Part shown: positions 33,029-42,347 of the stretch, piece after piece
How positions within the stretch are numbered: position 1 is the first letter of the stretch
Layout: each line of letters starts with the position of its first letter
From: Kaistia adipata DSM 17808
GTDB lineage: Bacteria; Pseudomonadota; Alphaproteobacteria; Rhizobiales; Kaistiaceae
Assembly (NCBI RefSeq): GCF_000423225.1
Contig: NZ_KE383991.1
Span: forward strand, 1,064,217-1,128,216
Length of the DNA stretch: 64,000 nucleotides
Direction: 5' to 3'
Made by a program: the position numbers and the translations under genes
Notes under the pieces: model-generated
Seen by the model: only the letters and a program-made list of their open reading frames with translations
Told to the model about the DNA's origin: nothing
Databases searched by the model: none

Positions 33029-34615
33029 ATGGACGCCCTTACCGGACCCGTCGACCGCCGGCGGACCTTCGCCATCATCTCGCACCCCGACGCGGGCAAG
33101 ACGACGCTGACCGAGAAGCTGCTGCTGATGGGCGGCGCGATCCAGCTCGCCGGCGAGGTCAAGGGCAAGCGCGACCGCCGCCAGACGCGATCCGACTGGA
33201 TGGGCATCGAGCGCGAGCGCGGCATCTCCGTCGTCACCTCGGTGATGACGTTCGAATATGGCGACACCATCTTCAACCTGCTCGACACGCCGGGCCACGA
33301 GGACTTCTCGGAAGACACCTACCGCACGCTGACCGCGGTCGATTCGGCCGTCATGGTGATCGACGCCGCCAAGGGCATCGAGGATCGCACGCGAAAGCTG
33401 TTCGAGGTCTGCCGCCTGCGCGACATCCCGATCGTCACCTTCATCAACAAGCTCGACCGCGAGACGCGCGATCCGTTCGACCTGCTCGACGAGATCGAGA
33501 AGACGCTGGCCCTCGACACCGTGCCGATGACCTGGCCGATCGGCCGAGGCCGCGAGTTCGCCGGCACCTACGACATCGTCGCGCGCACCATCCGCCGCAT
33601 CGACACCGACAACTCGGTCATCCCCGTCACCGGCCCCCGGGATCCGAAGATCGACGCCCTGACGACCGCAAGCGCCGTCGCCGATTTCCGCGACGAGCTG
33701 GAGCTGGTCGAAGGCGCCGGCAACGGCTTCGACATGGACAGCTTCCGCCAGGGCCACCTGACGCCGGTCTATTTCGGCTCGGCGCTGCGCAATTTCGGCG
33801 TGCACGACCTGATCGACGCCATGGCCGCCTTCGCCCCGTCGCCGCGGCCGCAGCAGGCCGAGAGCCGCATGGTCGAGCCGACCGAGCCGAAAATGTCCGG
33901 TTTCGTCTTCAAGATCCAGGCGAACATGGACCCGAACCACCGCGACCGCATCGCCTTCCTGCGCGTCTGCTCGGGCAAACTGCAGCGCGGCATGAAGGCC
34001 AAGCTGGTCCGCACCGGCAAGCCGATCCCGCTGTCGAGCCCGCAGTTCTTCTTTGCCCAGGATCGCCTGATCGCCGACGAGGCCTATGCCGGCGACGTGG
34101 TCGGCATCCCGAACCACGGCACGCTCCGCATCGGCGACACGCTGACCGAGGGCGAGAACCTCGTCTTCCACGGCGTGCCGAGCTTCGCCCCGGAAATCAT
34201 GCGCCGCATCCGCCTGCAGGATCCGATGAAGGCGAAGAAGCTGAAGGAAGCCTTGCAGCAGATGGCCGAGGAAGGCGTCGTGCAGGTCTTCGTGCCGCAT
34301 GACGGCTCGCCGGCGATCATCGGCGTCGTCGGCGCGCTGCAGCTCGACGTGCTGAAGGAGCGCATGCAGGTCGAATACGGCCTGCCGATCGACTTCGAGC
34401 ATTCGCGCTTCCAGGTCTGCCGCTGGGTGACCTCGACCGACAAGGTCGCGCTCGAGACCTTCGTCGACCGCCACCGCTCGTCGATGGCGTCCGATCTCGA
34501 CGGCGCCCCCGTGTTCATGGCGCCGTCCGCCTTCGAGCTGCGCTACGACCTCGAGCGCTCGCCCGAGATCGTCGCCAGCGAGATCAAGGACTACCAGCGC
34601 GAGAAGGCGGCTTAG
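33029..34615 (+). CDS. prfC: Peptide chain release factor 3
   Basis: The 528-residue translational GTPase matches RF3 in length and content. It shows SHPDAGKTTLTEKLL (G1), IERERGISVVTSVM (G2), LLDTPGHEDFSEDTYRTL (G3) and FINKLDRETRDPFDLLDEI (G4, with the RF3-specific DPFDLL), then domain II and a C-terminal domain with GALQLDVLKERMQVEYGLPI. RF3 recycles class I release factors from the ribosome after peptide release. The ATG at 33029 begins MDALTGPVDRRRTFAIISHP. Confidence 0.96.
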   Translation: MDALTGPVDRRRTFAIISHPDAGKTTLTEKLLLMGGAIQLAGEVKGKRDRRQTRSDWMGIERERGISVVTSVMTFEYGDTIFNLLDTPGHEDFSEDTYRTLTAVDSAVMVIDAAKGIEDRTRKLFEVCRLRDIPIVTFINKLDRETRDPFDLLDEIEKTLALDTVPMTWPIGRGREFAGTYDIVARTIRRIDTDNSVIPVTGPRDPKIDALTTASAVADFRDELELVEGAGNGFDMDSFRQGHLTPVYFGSALRNFGVHDLIDAMAAFAPSPRPQQAESRMVEPTEPKMSGFVFKIQANMDPNHRDRIAFLRVCSGKLQRGMKAKLVRTGKPIPLSSPQFFFAQDRLIADEAYAGDVVGIPNHGTLRIGDTLTEGENLVFHGVPSFAPEIMRRIRLQDPMKAKKLKEALQQMAEEGVVQVFVPHDGSPAIIGVVGALQLDVLKERMQVEYGLPIDFEHSRFQVCRWVTSTDKVALETFVDRHRSSMASDLDGAPVFMAPSAFELRYDLERSPEIVASEIKDYQREKAA

Positions 34616-34938
34616 ATCCCCTCTCCCTGAGGGGACCTTAGCGCCGCTTCAAACGGCCTTCATGCAGCGCTCTGTCAGCAACATCCTGAGGAGGCTTGCG
34701 AAGCAAGCCGTCTCGAAGGACGCACGGATTGGGGGCAGCTCATCGATTGCATGGCCATTCCGCGTGCTTCGAGACGCCCTTTCAGGGCTCCTCAGCATGT
34801 TGAGAACGGTGTTGTGCAAGGTCTCCCCGGGGCGCGGCGAGAAGCAGGTTCCGCATCGGTATATTGGCCTGAGCCGGGACTGGACGACGGCTCCGGCCTG
34901 ACCGAGACTGTCTCAGACGGGCCGAGACGGAGCGATCC
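34616..34938. other. Intergenic region filled by repeat copy 2
   Basis: After the prfC stop there is a short hairpin CCCCTCTCC/TGAGGGG near 34619-34636, then the repeat at 34660-34806. No gene is visible before the YjbR gene. Confidence 0.6.
34660..34806. repeat. Intergenic repeat, copy 2 (uninterrupted)
   Basis: This is the intact partner of the repeat at 12345-12693. It has TCATGCAGCGCTC, a single CTGAG, then GAGGCTTGCG, CAAGCCGTCTCGAAGGACGC, CGTGCTTCGAGACG and CTCCTCAGCATGTTGAG. The ends GAGGAGGC and GCTCCTC face each other, so a long imperfect stem is possible. It serves as the empty-site comparison for the MITE-like element. Confidence 0.8.
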
Positions 34939-35286
34939 ATGCCGGTGGACTGGCCGACCCTGAAGTCGATCTTCCTCGCGCTCCCCGAGGTGCGCGAGGG
35001 GATCACGCACGGAACGCCCTCCTTCTATCTCGGCAAGACCTTCTTCGGCCGGTTGCAGGAAGACGGCGTCACCTTCGCGCTGAAGATGGATCGCGACGAC
35101 CGCGACATGCTGATCGCCGTCGAGCCGGAGGTGTTCTTCACCAACGACCATTTCCGCGGCTACGCCTATGTGCTGGTGCGGCTTCCGGCCACCGACGCCG
35201 ACAGGCTGGCGCCGCTCGTCGAAAAATCCTGGCGGCAGACGGCGCCGAAGCGGCTGGTCCAGCGGTTCGAGCCGGCGGCACGCTGA
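34939..35286 (+). CDS. MmcQ/YjbR family protein
   Basis: This 115-residue protein has the YjbR fold pattern: LPEVREGITHGTPSFYLGKTFFGRL near the N-terminus and EVFFTNDHFRGYAYVLVRL in the middle, with a closing WRQTAPKRLVQRF. Members are DNA-binding-like fold proteins (double-wing) of unknown function. It is a single gene between the repeat and the transglycosylase. Confidence 0.85.
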   Translation: MPVDWPTLKSIFLALPEVREGITHGTPSFYLGKTFFGRLQEDGVTFALKMDRDDRDMLIAVEPEVFFTNDHFRGYAYVLVRLPATDADRLAPLVEKSWRQTAPKRLVQRFEPAAR

Positions 35287-35417
35287 GCGGAAAGCCGCAT
35301 TTCGTCATGGAATCGACGGATTGAGCCGGGCATAGTCGCCGCAATCGATTCCGCGCCGTCCCATCGGCCGCATTGTTACAACACGGGCCGCATCGGCCAC
35401 TCCCCCTGGAGGCTTCC

Positions 35418-36620
35418 ATGCGAAAAGCTGGCTTGCAGCTCGCAACCGTCCTCGCGCTCACCGTCACGGCGCTCCCTGCCTTTGCTGCGTCCTGCAAGGA
35501 TGCCTCCGGCTTCCCGGCCTGGCTCGAAGGCTTCAAGCAGGAGGCCGCGCAGAAGGGGCATTCGCCGCAGGCGATCGCCGCCCTCGACGGCCTCTCCTAT
35601 GCGCCCGACGTCGTCGCCAAGGATCGCGCCCAGAACGTCTTCTCGCAGAGCTTCCTGGAATTCTCCGACCGCATGGTCGCGAAGTACCGGATGCAGAAGG
35701 GCCAGCAGCTGATCAAGCAGAACGCCAAGCTGTTCGACCGGATCCAGAAGGATTACGGCGTGCCGGCGGCGGTACTGGTCGGCTTCTGGGGCCTGGAGAC
35801 GGATTTCGGCGCCAATCTCGGCGACATGCCGACGCTCCGCTCGCTGGCGACGCTCGCCTATGACTGCCGCCGCCCGCAGCTCTTCCACGACCAGCTGATG
35901 GCGGCGCTCACCGTCATCGACCGCGGCGACCTGACCGCCGCGCAGATGAAGGGCCCCTGGGCCGGCGAGCTCGGCCAGGTGCAGTTCCTCGCCACGCATT
36001 ACCGCGATTTCGCCGTCGACTATGACGGCGATGGCCGCCGCGACCTGATCAAGAGCACGCCGGACGTGCTGGCCTCCGCCGCCAACCTGCTGGTGCACGA
36101 AGGCTGGCAGGCGAACCAGCCCTGGCTGACCGAAGTCCGCGTGCCGGCGAACCTCGACTGGTCGCAGGCCGACCTGCAGATCCAGCATCCGGTCTCGACC
36201 TGGCAGAAGATGGGCGTGACCGTCGCGCCGGGCTCGAAGCTTCCGGATCAGAACCTGAAGGCCTCGCTGCTGCTGCCGATGGGGCGCAACGGCCCCGCCT
36301 TCCTCGCCTACCAGAATTTCCGCGTCTATCTCGAGTGGAACCAGTCCTTCATCTACGCCACCACCGCCGCCTACTACGCAACGCGGCTGGCGGGCGCGCC
36401 GCCGGTCGGGCCCGGCACGGTCGGCAAGCAGCTCCCCTACAAGGACGTCGTCGAACTGCAGAAGCTGCTCGCCAAGCGCGGCCATGACGTCGGCAAGGCG
36501 GACGGCATGATCGGCGCCGGCACCCGCGCCGCCGTCAAGGCGATGCAGATCGAGCTCGGCCTGCCGGCCGATTCCTATCCGGACATGGCGCTGCTGCAGC
36601 GCCTGCGCGGCGGCTCCTGA
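35418..36620 (+). CDS. Lytic murein transglycosylase (MltB-type) with peptidoglycan-binding domain
   Basis: This 400-residue exported enzyme has a signal peptide MRKAGLQLATVLALTVTALPAFA (cleavage after AFA). The catalytic domain has the active-site Glu in VGFWGLETDFGANLG and the segments MKGPWAGELGQVQFLATHY and YDGDGRRDL typical of the family-3/MltB type. The last 65 residues are a PG_binding_1 domain (VVELQKLLAKRGHDVGKADGM). It cleaves glycan strands to 1,6-anhydro ends during wall turnover. ATG 35418 after TGGAGGC is preferred because it starts the signal peptide. Confidence 0.9.
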   Translation: MRKAGLQLATVLALTVTALPAFAASCKDASGFPAWLEGFKQEAAQKGHSPQAIAALDGLSYAPDVVAKDRAQNVFSQSFLEFSDRMVAKYRMQKGQQLIKQNAKLFDRIQKDYGVPAAVLVGFWGLETDFGANLGDMPTLRSLATLAYDCRRPQLFHDQLMAALTVIDRGDLTAAQMKGPWAGELGQVQFLATHYRDFAVDYDGDGRRDLIKSTPDVLASAANLLVHEGWQANQPWLTEVRVPANLDWSQADLQIQHPVSTWQKMGVTVAPGSKLPDQNLKASLLLPMGRNGPAFLAYQNFRVYLEWNQSFIYATTAAYYATRLAGAPPVGPGTVGKQLPYKDVVELQKLLAKRGHDVGKADGMIGAGTRAAVKAMQIELGLPADSYPDMALLQRLRGGS

Positions 36621-36808
36621 CGAATCCCGGACGCGGCCTGTCGGAGGACGGGCCGCCTCCGCGTCGCGGGATCGCGGCACGGCCGCGCGACGGATGCGTG
36701 GAACGAAAATCCGGCTCCGGCGAAAAGCTTGGAGCCTCGTTCCTTCGGACGAAACCGACGCTGATCTATTCTGGCTGCATGTACGCCCCCCGCGACAGAG
36801 CAGCGACC

Positions 36809-37354
36809 ATGTCCCGATTGATCATTCCCGGCTGGCAAGGATCCGGCGCCGGCCATTGGCAGCGCCGCTGGCTCGACGTCGACGCGGATGCCCGCGTCGT
36901 CGAGCAGGATAACTGGCACGAACCCAACCTCGAATCTTGGTTGGCGCGCCTCGACGCCGCCGTCCGGCAGACCCGCCCCTCGACGCTGATCGCCCACAGC
37001 CTCGGCGTGGTCCTCGTCGCGCACTATGCGCGTCGCTATCCGCGGTCGCCGATCACCGGCGCGTTGCTGGTCGCGCCCGCCGATATCGAGAGCCTTCCGG
37101 CGGATCATCCGATCGCCGGCTTCGGCCCGGTGCCGCTGACGCGTCTCCCCTTCCCGACGATCCTCGCTCTGAGCCGCAACGATCCCTATGTCTCGGTCGA
37201 ACGGGGCCGGCTGTTCGCCAGGCGCTGGGGTTCGGAGCTCGTCGATCTCGGCCATGCCGGCCACGTCAATGCCGAGAGCGGCCACGGCCGCTGGGCCGAC
37301 GGCTTCCGTCTCGCCGCGCAGCTCGGCAAGGGCGGGATCCGGGCGGCCGCCTGA
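36809..37354 (+). CDS. RBBP9/YdeN-family alpha/beta hydrolase
   Basis: The protein of 181 residues begins MSRLIIPGWQGSGAGHWQ, the family opening, and has the nucleophile elbow AHSLGVVL (Ser), the acid region SRNDPYVSVERG (Asp) and the His in DLGHAGHVNAESGHGRW. RBBP9/YdeN proteins are small serine hydrolases of unclear substrate. The ATG at 36809 is chosen by alignment; the frame is open further upstream but that part is not conserved. Confidence 0.85.
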   Translation: MSRLIIPGWQGSGAGHWQRRWLDVDADARVVEQDNWHEPNLESWLARLDAAVRQTRPSTLIAHSLGVVLVAHYARRYPRSPITGALLVAPADIESLPADHPIAGFGPVPLTRLPFPTILALSRNDPYVSVERGRLFARRWGSELVDLGHAGHVNAESGHGRWADGFRLAAQLGKGGIRAAA

Positions 37355-37550
37355 CCGTCCCCGCGCCGTCCATCCGCAACCAGGATCGTCCGGCGGGTTG
37401 TACTGCGAAACCACGAGGCCTAGCTTACGGTCAGACTCCTGTTGAGTCGTCGCGCCGCCCGGCGCGAACGCGTGGTCGGTCCCAAGCGGACACAATCGCA
37501 GATCGGCGCCGGTCGCCCCCCATTCCGGTGCCTCATACCGAGGTAGAACA

Positions 37551-40028
37551 ATGGCCAATCCGAGAACTCCGCTGGGCATAGGCGGGTGGTTGCTCGTCCT
37601 GTTCGGAATCGTCGTCGCGCTCATCGGCCTGCTGTTCGCGGTGAAGGGCGTCGAGCTGATCCTGCTCGGCGGCTCCTGGTATTACGCGATTGCCGGCATC
37701 GGCCTGGTCATCGTCGGCCTGCTCTACATCCTGCGCCGTCGGGTCGGCGTCTGGCTCTATGTCCTCATCCTGCTGGCGACCATCGCCTGGGCGGTCTGGG
37801 AGGTCGGGCTCGACTTCTGGCCGCTGGTGCCGCGCCTGGTCGCGCCGGCCGTCCTCGCCATCATCGCGTTGATCCTGGTGCCGGCCTTCCCGGCGCGGGA
37901 CGGCGTGCGCCGCTCCTCGATGCCGGCCATCCTGCTGGCGCTGATCCTGTTCATCGCGCTCGGCGCCGGTATCTACTACGCCTTCCAGCCGCATGGCGTC
38001 ATCCGCAACCAGGTGGCCGAAACCCCGGCCAAGCCCATCGTCCCGGCCGCGGCCGAGGGCGCGACCGACTGGCGCCACTATGGCCGCACGCCCTATGGCA
38101 CGCGCTATGCGCCGATCGACCAGATCAACCGCGACAACGTCAAGAACCTGGAAGTCGCCTGGACCTTCCAGACCGGCGATCCGGCCGTCTCCGGCGCCGA
38201 GGACCAGAATACGCCGCTGCAGGTGGGCGACACCGTCTACACCTGCTCGCCGCACAACATCGTGCATGCGCTGAACGCCGAAACCGGCGCCGTGCGCTGG
38301 AAGTTCGACCCGGAGGCGAAGTCGCCGCTCTGGCAGCGTTGCCGCGGCGTCAGCTACTACGCGCCGGTCGTCGTCCCGGCGGCAGAGCCCGCCGCCGAGG
38401 CGACCCCGGCCACGCCGGAGGCCGGCACGCCGCCGGCCGGGACGGAGGCAACCACTGCCGAGACGCCGGCCGCTCCTGCCCCAACGCCGGTCGCCGACAA
38501 TTGCGGCCCGCGCATCGTCATGACGACGATCGACGCCCGCCTGATCCAGATCGACGCCAAGACCGGCGAGCTCTGCACCGGCTTCGGCAACAACGGCACG
38601 GTCGACCTCAAGAACGGCATGGGCGAGGTCAAGCCGGGCTTCTACTTCCAGACCTCGGCGCCCACCGTCATGCGCGACCTGATCCTGGTCGGCGGCTGGG
38701 TCTGGGACAATGTCGAGACCGGCGAGCCCTCGGGCGCCGTCCGCGCCTTCAACGCCAGGACCGGCGAGTTGGTCTGGGCCTGGGACCTTGGCAACCCCGC
38801 CATCACCAAGCTGCCGCCGGAGGGCGAGAGCTATACGCGTGGCACGCCGAATGTCTGGTCGACGCCGAGCTATGACGAGGCGCTCGGCCTCGTCTACCTG
38901 CCGACCGGCAACGCGACGCCGGACTTCTTCGGCGCGCATCGCTCCAAGGAAGCCGAGGAATACTCCGCCTCGGTCGTGGCGCTCGACATCGAGACGGGTC
39001 GCGAGCGCTGGAAGTTCCAGACCGTGCACCACGACATCTGGGACTATGATGTTCCCGCGCAGCCGGCGCTCTACGACGTGCCGGATGGCAAGGGCGGCAC
39101 GATTCCGGCCCTGATCCAGGTCACCAAGCGCGGCCAGATCTTCATGCTCGACCGCCGCGACGGCAAGCCGATCGCCGAGGTGCAGGAGAAGCCGGTGCCG
39201 CAGACCGGCGGCGTGAAGGAGGACTTCCTGTCGCCGACCCAGCCCTATTCGGTCGGCATGCCCTCGATCGGCACCGAGCCCTTCACCGAGGCCCGGATGT
39301 GGGGCGCCACGCCGATCGACCAGCTCTTCTGCCGCATCGCCTTCAAGAAGATGCGTTACGAGGGCGAGTTCACCCCGCCCGGCACGACGCGCTCGCTGAT
39401 CTTCCCGGGCTATTACGGCGGCATGAACTGGGGCAGCGCCTCGATCGACGAGGCGAACGGTCTGCTCGTCGTCAACGACATCCGCATGCCGCAGTTCGTC
39501 GAGTTGCTGCCGCGCGAGGTCGCCGACAACTACGGCCCGTCGGCCGCGCATGACGGGCTCGGCACGCAGAAGGGCACGCCCTATGGCGCTCTCAAGAATG
39601 GCTTCATGTCAATCATCGGCGTGCCCTGCCACCAGCCGCCCTACGGCACGATCACCGGCATCGACCTGAACTCGCGCCAGATCGCCTGGCAAGTTCCGGC
39701 CGGAACGTTGAAGGACACCGGCCCGCTCGGCCTGAAGAGCGGCATGCCGCTCCCGGTCGGCATGCCATCGCTCGGCGGCCCGACGACGACTGCCGGCGGC
39801 CTCGTCTTCTATGCCGGCACGCAGGACTATTACCTGCGCGCGCTCGACAGCAAGACCGGCGAGGAGCTCTGGAAGGCCCGCCTGCCGGTCGGCGCCCAGG
39901 CGACGCCGATGACCTATGTGTCGCCGGAGAGCGGCCGCCAGTTCGTCGTGATCTCGGCCGGTGGCGCCCGGCAGTCGCCGGACCGCGGCGACTACATCGT
40001 CGCCTATGCGCTGCCGAAGGCCAACTGA
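37551..40028 (+). CDS. gcd: Membrane-bound PQQ-dependent glucose dehydrogenase
   Basis: The 825-residue enzyme has an N-terminal anchor of about five membrane helices (residues 12-145) and a periplasmic eight-bladed PQQ propeller. Family blocks are close to E. coli Gcd: DWRHYGRTPYGTRYAPIDQI, GTPNVWSTPSYDEALGLVYL, GNATPDFFGAHRS and KFQTVHHDIWDYDVPAQPAL. It oxidises glucose or other aldoses to the lactone in the periplasm and passes electrons to ubiquinone. An extra Ala/Pro/Thr-rich stretch of about 40 residues (around 275-317, APTPVADNC at its end) splits one propeller blade. PQQ synthesis genes are not in the window. It makes gluconate, which links it to the sugar-acid genes. Confidence 0.92.
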   Translation: MANPRTPLGIGGWLLVLFGIVVALIGLLFAVKGVELILLGGSWYYAIAGIGLVIVGLLYILRRRVGVWLYVLILLATIAWAVWEVGLDFWPLVPRLVAPAVLAIIALILVPAFPARDGVRRSSMPAILLALILFIALGAGIYYAFQPHGVIRNQVAETPAKPIVPAAAEGATDWRHYGRTPYGTRYAPIDQINRDNVKNLEVAWTFQTGDPAVSGAEDQNTPLQVGDTVYTCSPHNIVHALNAETGAVRWKFDPEAKSPLWQRCRGVSYYAPVVVPAAEPAAEATPATPEAGTPPAGTEATTAETPAAPAPTPVADNCGPRIVMTTIDARLIQIDAKTGELCTGFGNNGTVDLKNGMGEVKPGFYFQTSAPTVMRDLILVGGWVWDNVETGEPSGAVRAFNARTGELVWAWDLGNPAITKLPPEGESYTRGTPNVWSTPSYDEALGLVYLPTGNATPDFFGAHRSKEAEEYSASVVALDIETGRERWKFQTVHHDIWDYDVPAQPALYDVPDGKGGTIPALIQVTKRGQIFMLDRRDGKPIAEVQEKPVPQTGGVKEDFLSPTQPYSVGMPSIGTEPFTEARMWGATPIDQLFCRIAFKKMRYEGEFTPPGTTRSLIFPGYYGGMNWGSASIDEANGLLVVNDIRMPQFVELLPREVADNYGPSAAHDGLGTQKGTPYGALKNGFMSIIGVPCHQPPYGTITGIDLNSRQIAWQVPAGTLKDTGPLGLKSGMPLPVGMPSLGGPTTTAGGLVFYAGTQDYYLRALDSKTGEELWKARLPVGAQATPMTYVSPESGRQFVVISAGGARQSPDRGDYIVAYALPKAN

Positions 40029-40465
40029 CCCGCCCCACTGGCGAAGCCATCGAGGGAGGACGCGCAAGCGCCCTCCCTTTTCCTTTGCGCGTCTCGCTTG
40101 GCCCGGCCCCACGGCGACGCAGTCCTCTCCCCATCGGGGCCGCGCGATCGCCAGCTCGAAAAATCGCGCAACGAACGACCTTCCCCTCGGTCAAATTTAA
40201 AAACGACTTCCTTTATCGTCTTAGTGGTTCTTCTAGGCTGGAAGCACGGTCGGATGATCGACCGCCGCGGCGATTTCAGGATCGGCTTGCCCCGCGCCAA
40301 CAACGGCTAAGCCCCATAGGGAGCACGTCCATGACCCCACGGCTCTGTTGACGCCCAGCTGACGGCGACGCCGCCCCGACGCGGCATCCTCCATCCATTG
40401 TCATTCTCCCTGCGCGCCTCCCTCCGAGCGAACGGGATCGCACGCGCAAAATCCGGATCAAATCC
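40029..40465. other. Intergenic region with terminator and A/T-rich tauA upstream segment
   Basis: After the gcd terminator there is no gene. A run of lower GC at about 40193-40240 (AAATTTAAAAACGAC and TTTATCGTCTTAG) stands out and probably holds promoter or activator sites of the taurine operon. I cannot assign exact boxes. Confidence 0.5.
40054..40086 (+). terminator. Rho-independent terminator after the glucose dehydrogenase gene
   Basis: GGGAGGACGC pairs with GCGCCCTCCC (one A-C mismatch), loop GCAA, followed by TTTTCCTTT. It lies 26 bases after the stop. Confidence 0.85.
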
Positions 40466-41482
40466 ATGTCCAGACTGACCCGCCGCACCTTCGTGGCCAC
40501 TGCCGCCGCCATCGGGCTGACGCTTGCCGCCGGCGCCACCGCCCGAGCCGACGAAACGAAGCTGACGATCGGCTACCAGACCGTCGTCGAACCCTCCAAG
40601 GTGCCCCAGGCCGACGGCCTCTACGAGAAGGCGAGCCACGCCACGATCGACTGGAAGAAGTTCGATTCCGGCGCCGACGTGATCGCCGCGATCGCCTCCG
40701 GCGCCATCGACATCGGCTATGTCGGCTCCAGCCCGCTGGCCGCCGCGGCCAGCCGCGAACTGCCGATCGAGACCATCTTCGTCGTCGGCCTGATCGGTGA
40801 ATCCGAAGCCCTCGTCGTCCGCGACGGCGCCGGCATCGCCGAGCCGAAGGACCTTGCCGGCAAGAAGATCGCCGTGCCCTTCGTCTCGACCACGCATTAC
40901 AGCCTGCTCGCGGCGCTGAAGCACTGGAACATCGATCCGAAGACGGTCGAGATCCTCAACTTGCGACCGCCCGAGATCGCCGCCGCCTGGGAGCGCGGCG
41001 ACATCGACGGGGCCTATGTCTGGGATCCGGCGCTCGGCAAGATCAAGGAAAACGGCAAGGTCCTGACCGACTCCGCGAAGGTCGCGACCTTCGGCGCGCC
41101 GACCTTCGATGCCTGGATCGTCCGCACCGACTACGCCAAGGAGCATCCCGACGTGGTGAAGGCCTTCGTCAAGACGACCGGCCAGGCCTATGCCGATTTC
41201 CGCGCCAAGCCGGAGAGCTGGGACGCCAAGTCGGATCAGGCCGCCAAGATCGCGCGCCTCACCGGCGCCAAGATCGAGGAAGTGCCGGCGCTCCTGAAGG
41301 GCTACCACTTCCCGCTCCTCGACGAGCAGGCTTCGGCCGCACTTCTCGGCGGCGGCACCGCCAAGGCGATCGCCGACGCCTCCGCCTTCCTCAAGGAGCA
41401 GGGCAAGATCCCGGCCGTGCTGCCCGACTATAGCGGCGCCGTCACGACCAAGTTCGTGACCGAGGCGCTCGCCTCCAACTGA
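40466..41482 (+). CDS. tauA: Taurine ABC transporter substrate-binding protein
   Basis: The 338-residue periplasmic protein has an N-terminal export signal with RLTRRTFVAT, possibly of the twin-arginine type. It matches E. coli TauA along the chain: IGYQTVVEPSKVPQADGLY, DWKKFDSGADVIAAIASGAI, VGSSPLAAAASRELPIE, IAVPFVSTTHYSLLAALKHW and ERGDIDGAYVWDPAL. It binds taurine or related sulfonates for import as a sulfur (or carbon) source. It is first in tauABC. The dioxygenase tauD is not in the window. Confidence 0.92.
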   Translation: MSRLTRRTFVATAAAIGLTLAAGATARADETKLTIGYQTVVEPSKVPQADGLYEKASHATIDWKKFDSGADVIAAIASGAIDIGYVGSSPLAAAASRELPIETIFVVGLIGESEALVVRDGAGIAEPKDLAGKKIAVPFVSTTHYSLLAALKHWNIDPKTVEILNLRPPEIAAAWERGDIDGAYVWDPALGKIKENGKVLTDSAKVATFGAPTFDAWIVRTDYAKEHPDVVKAFVKTTGQAYADFRAKPESWDAKSDQAAKIARLTGAKIEEVPALLKGYHFPLLDEQASAALLGGGTAKAIADASAFLKEQGKIPAVLPDYSGAVTTKFVTEALASN

Positions 41483-41515
41483 TCGCGTCGCGGCGGGGGC
41501 ACACGCCGCGATCCA

Positions 41516-41547
41516 GGCCCGTTCCGCGATCCCTCGCGGAACGGGCC
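41516..41547 (+). promoter_or_regulatory. Perfect 14-bp stem-loop between tauA and tauB
   Basis: GGCCCGTTCCGCGA pairs perfectly with TCGCGGAACGGGCC around a TCCC loop, 33 bases after the tauA stop and 29 bases before tauB. Such a structure typically stabilises the upstream binding-protein mRNA or cuts downstream transcription, so tauA would be made in excess over tauBC. A short CTTCGATTTT follows, so partial termination is possible. Confidence 0.75.
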
Positions 41548-41576
41548 CTTCGATTTTCCGGTCCGGAGGTCTGTCC

Positions 41577-42347
41577 ATGCCGCATCTCGCCATCGAAACC
41601 GTCACGCTCCGCTATGACGGCGGCGCGCCGGTGCTGACCAATCTCTCGCTCGACATACGCTCGGGCGAATTCGTCGTGGTGGTCGGGCGATCCGGTTGCG
41701 GCAAGACCTCGTTGCTGAACCTCGCCGCCGGCTTCCTGAAGCCTGCCTCCGGTTCCGTCTCGGTCGACGGCCGCAAGGTCGAAGGCCCGGGCGCCGACCG
41801 CGCCGTCGTCTTCCAGAACGACGCGCTCTTTCCCTGGCTCTCCACCGCCGAGAACGTCAGCTTCGCCGCGCGGCTCGCCGGCGTCGCTCCCGCGGAAAGA
41901 GGCGCAGAGGCCGAACGGCTGCTCGAGATCGTCGGCCTCGCCGGCCTCGGCGACCGGCCGATCTGGCAATTGTCCGGCGGCCAGCGCCAGCGCGTCGGGC
42001 TGGCGCGGGCGCTCGCCGCCAACCCGGCCTTTCTGCTGATGGACGAGCCGCTCGGCGCGCTCGATGCGATGACGCGCGAAAGCATGCAGGACCTGCTCTT
42101 GAACGCATGGGACCGCAGCGGCGCCGGCACGCTGCTGATCACGCATGGCGTCGAGGAGGCGCTCTATCTCGCCACCCGCATCGTCGTGATGGCGCCGGCC
42201 CCCGGCCGCGTCATCCGCCGGCTCGACGTCGATTTCGGCCGCCGCCGGCTTGCCGGCGAGAGCGCGCGTTCGATCAAGGCGAGCCCGGAATTCGTCGCGG
42301 CGCGCGAGGACCTGCTCGACAGCATCTTCGAAAGGGAAGCCGCATGA
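41577..42347 (+). CDS. tauB: Taurine ABC transporter ATP-binding protein
   Basis: The protein of 256 residues has Walker A GRSGCGKTSLLNL, Q-loop VFQNDALFPWLS, signature LSGGQRQRVGLARAL, Walker B FLLMDEPLGALDAMT and switch His ITHGVEEALYLA. The sequence follows the SsuB/TauB branch of sulfonate and nitrate importers. It lies between tauA and tauC and energises taurine uptake. The stop overlaps the tauC start (ATGA). Confidence 0.92.
   Translation: MPHLAIETVTLRYDGGAPVLTNLSLDIRSGEFVVVVGRSGCGKTSLLNLAAGFLKPASGSVSVDGRKVEGPGADRAVVFQNDALFPWLSTAENVSFAARLAGVAPAERGAEAERLLEIVGLAGLGDRPIWQLSGGQRQRVGLARALAANPAFLLMDEPLGALDAMTRESMQDLLLNAWDRSGAGTLLITHGVEEALYLATRIVVMAPAPGRVIRRLDVDFGRRRLAGESARSIKASPEFVAAREDLLDSIFEREAA

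Noticed and set aside
37533-39551. A 672-codon minus-strand frame opposite gcd
   Set aside because: Same antisense effect of high GC at third positions; gcd is certain.
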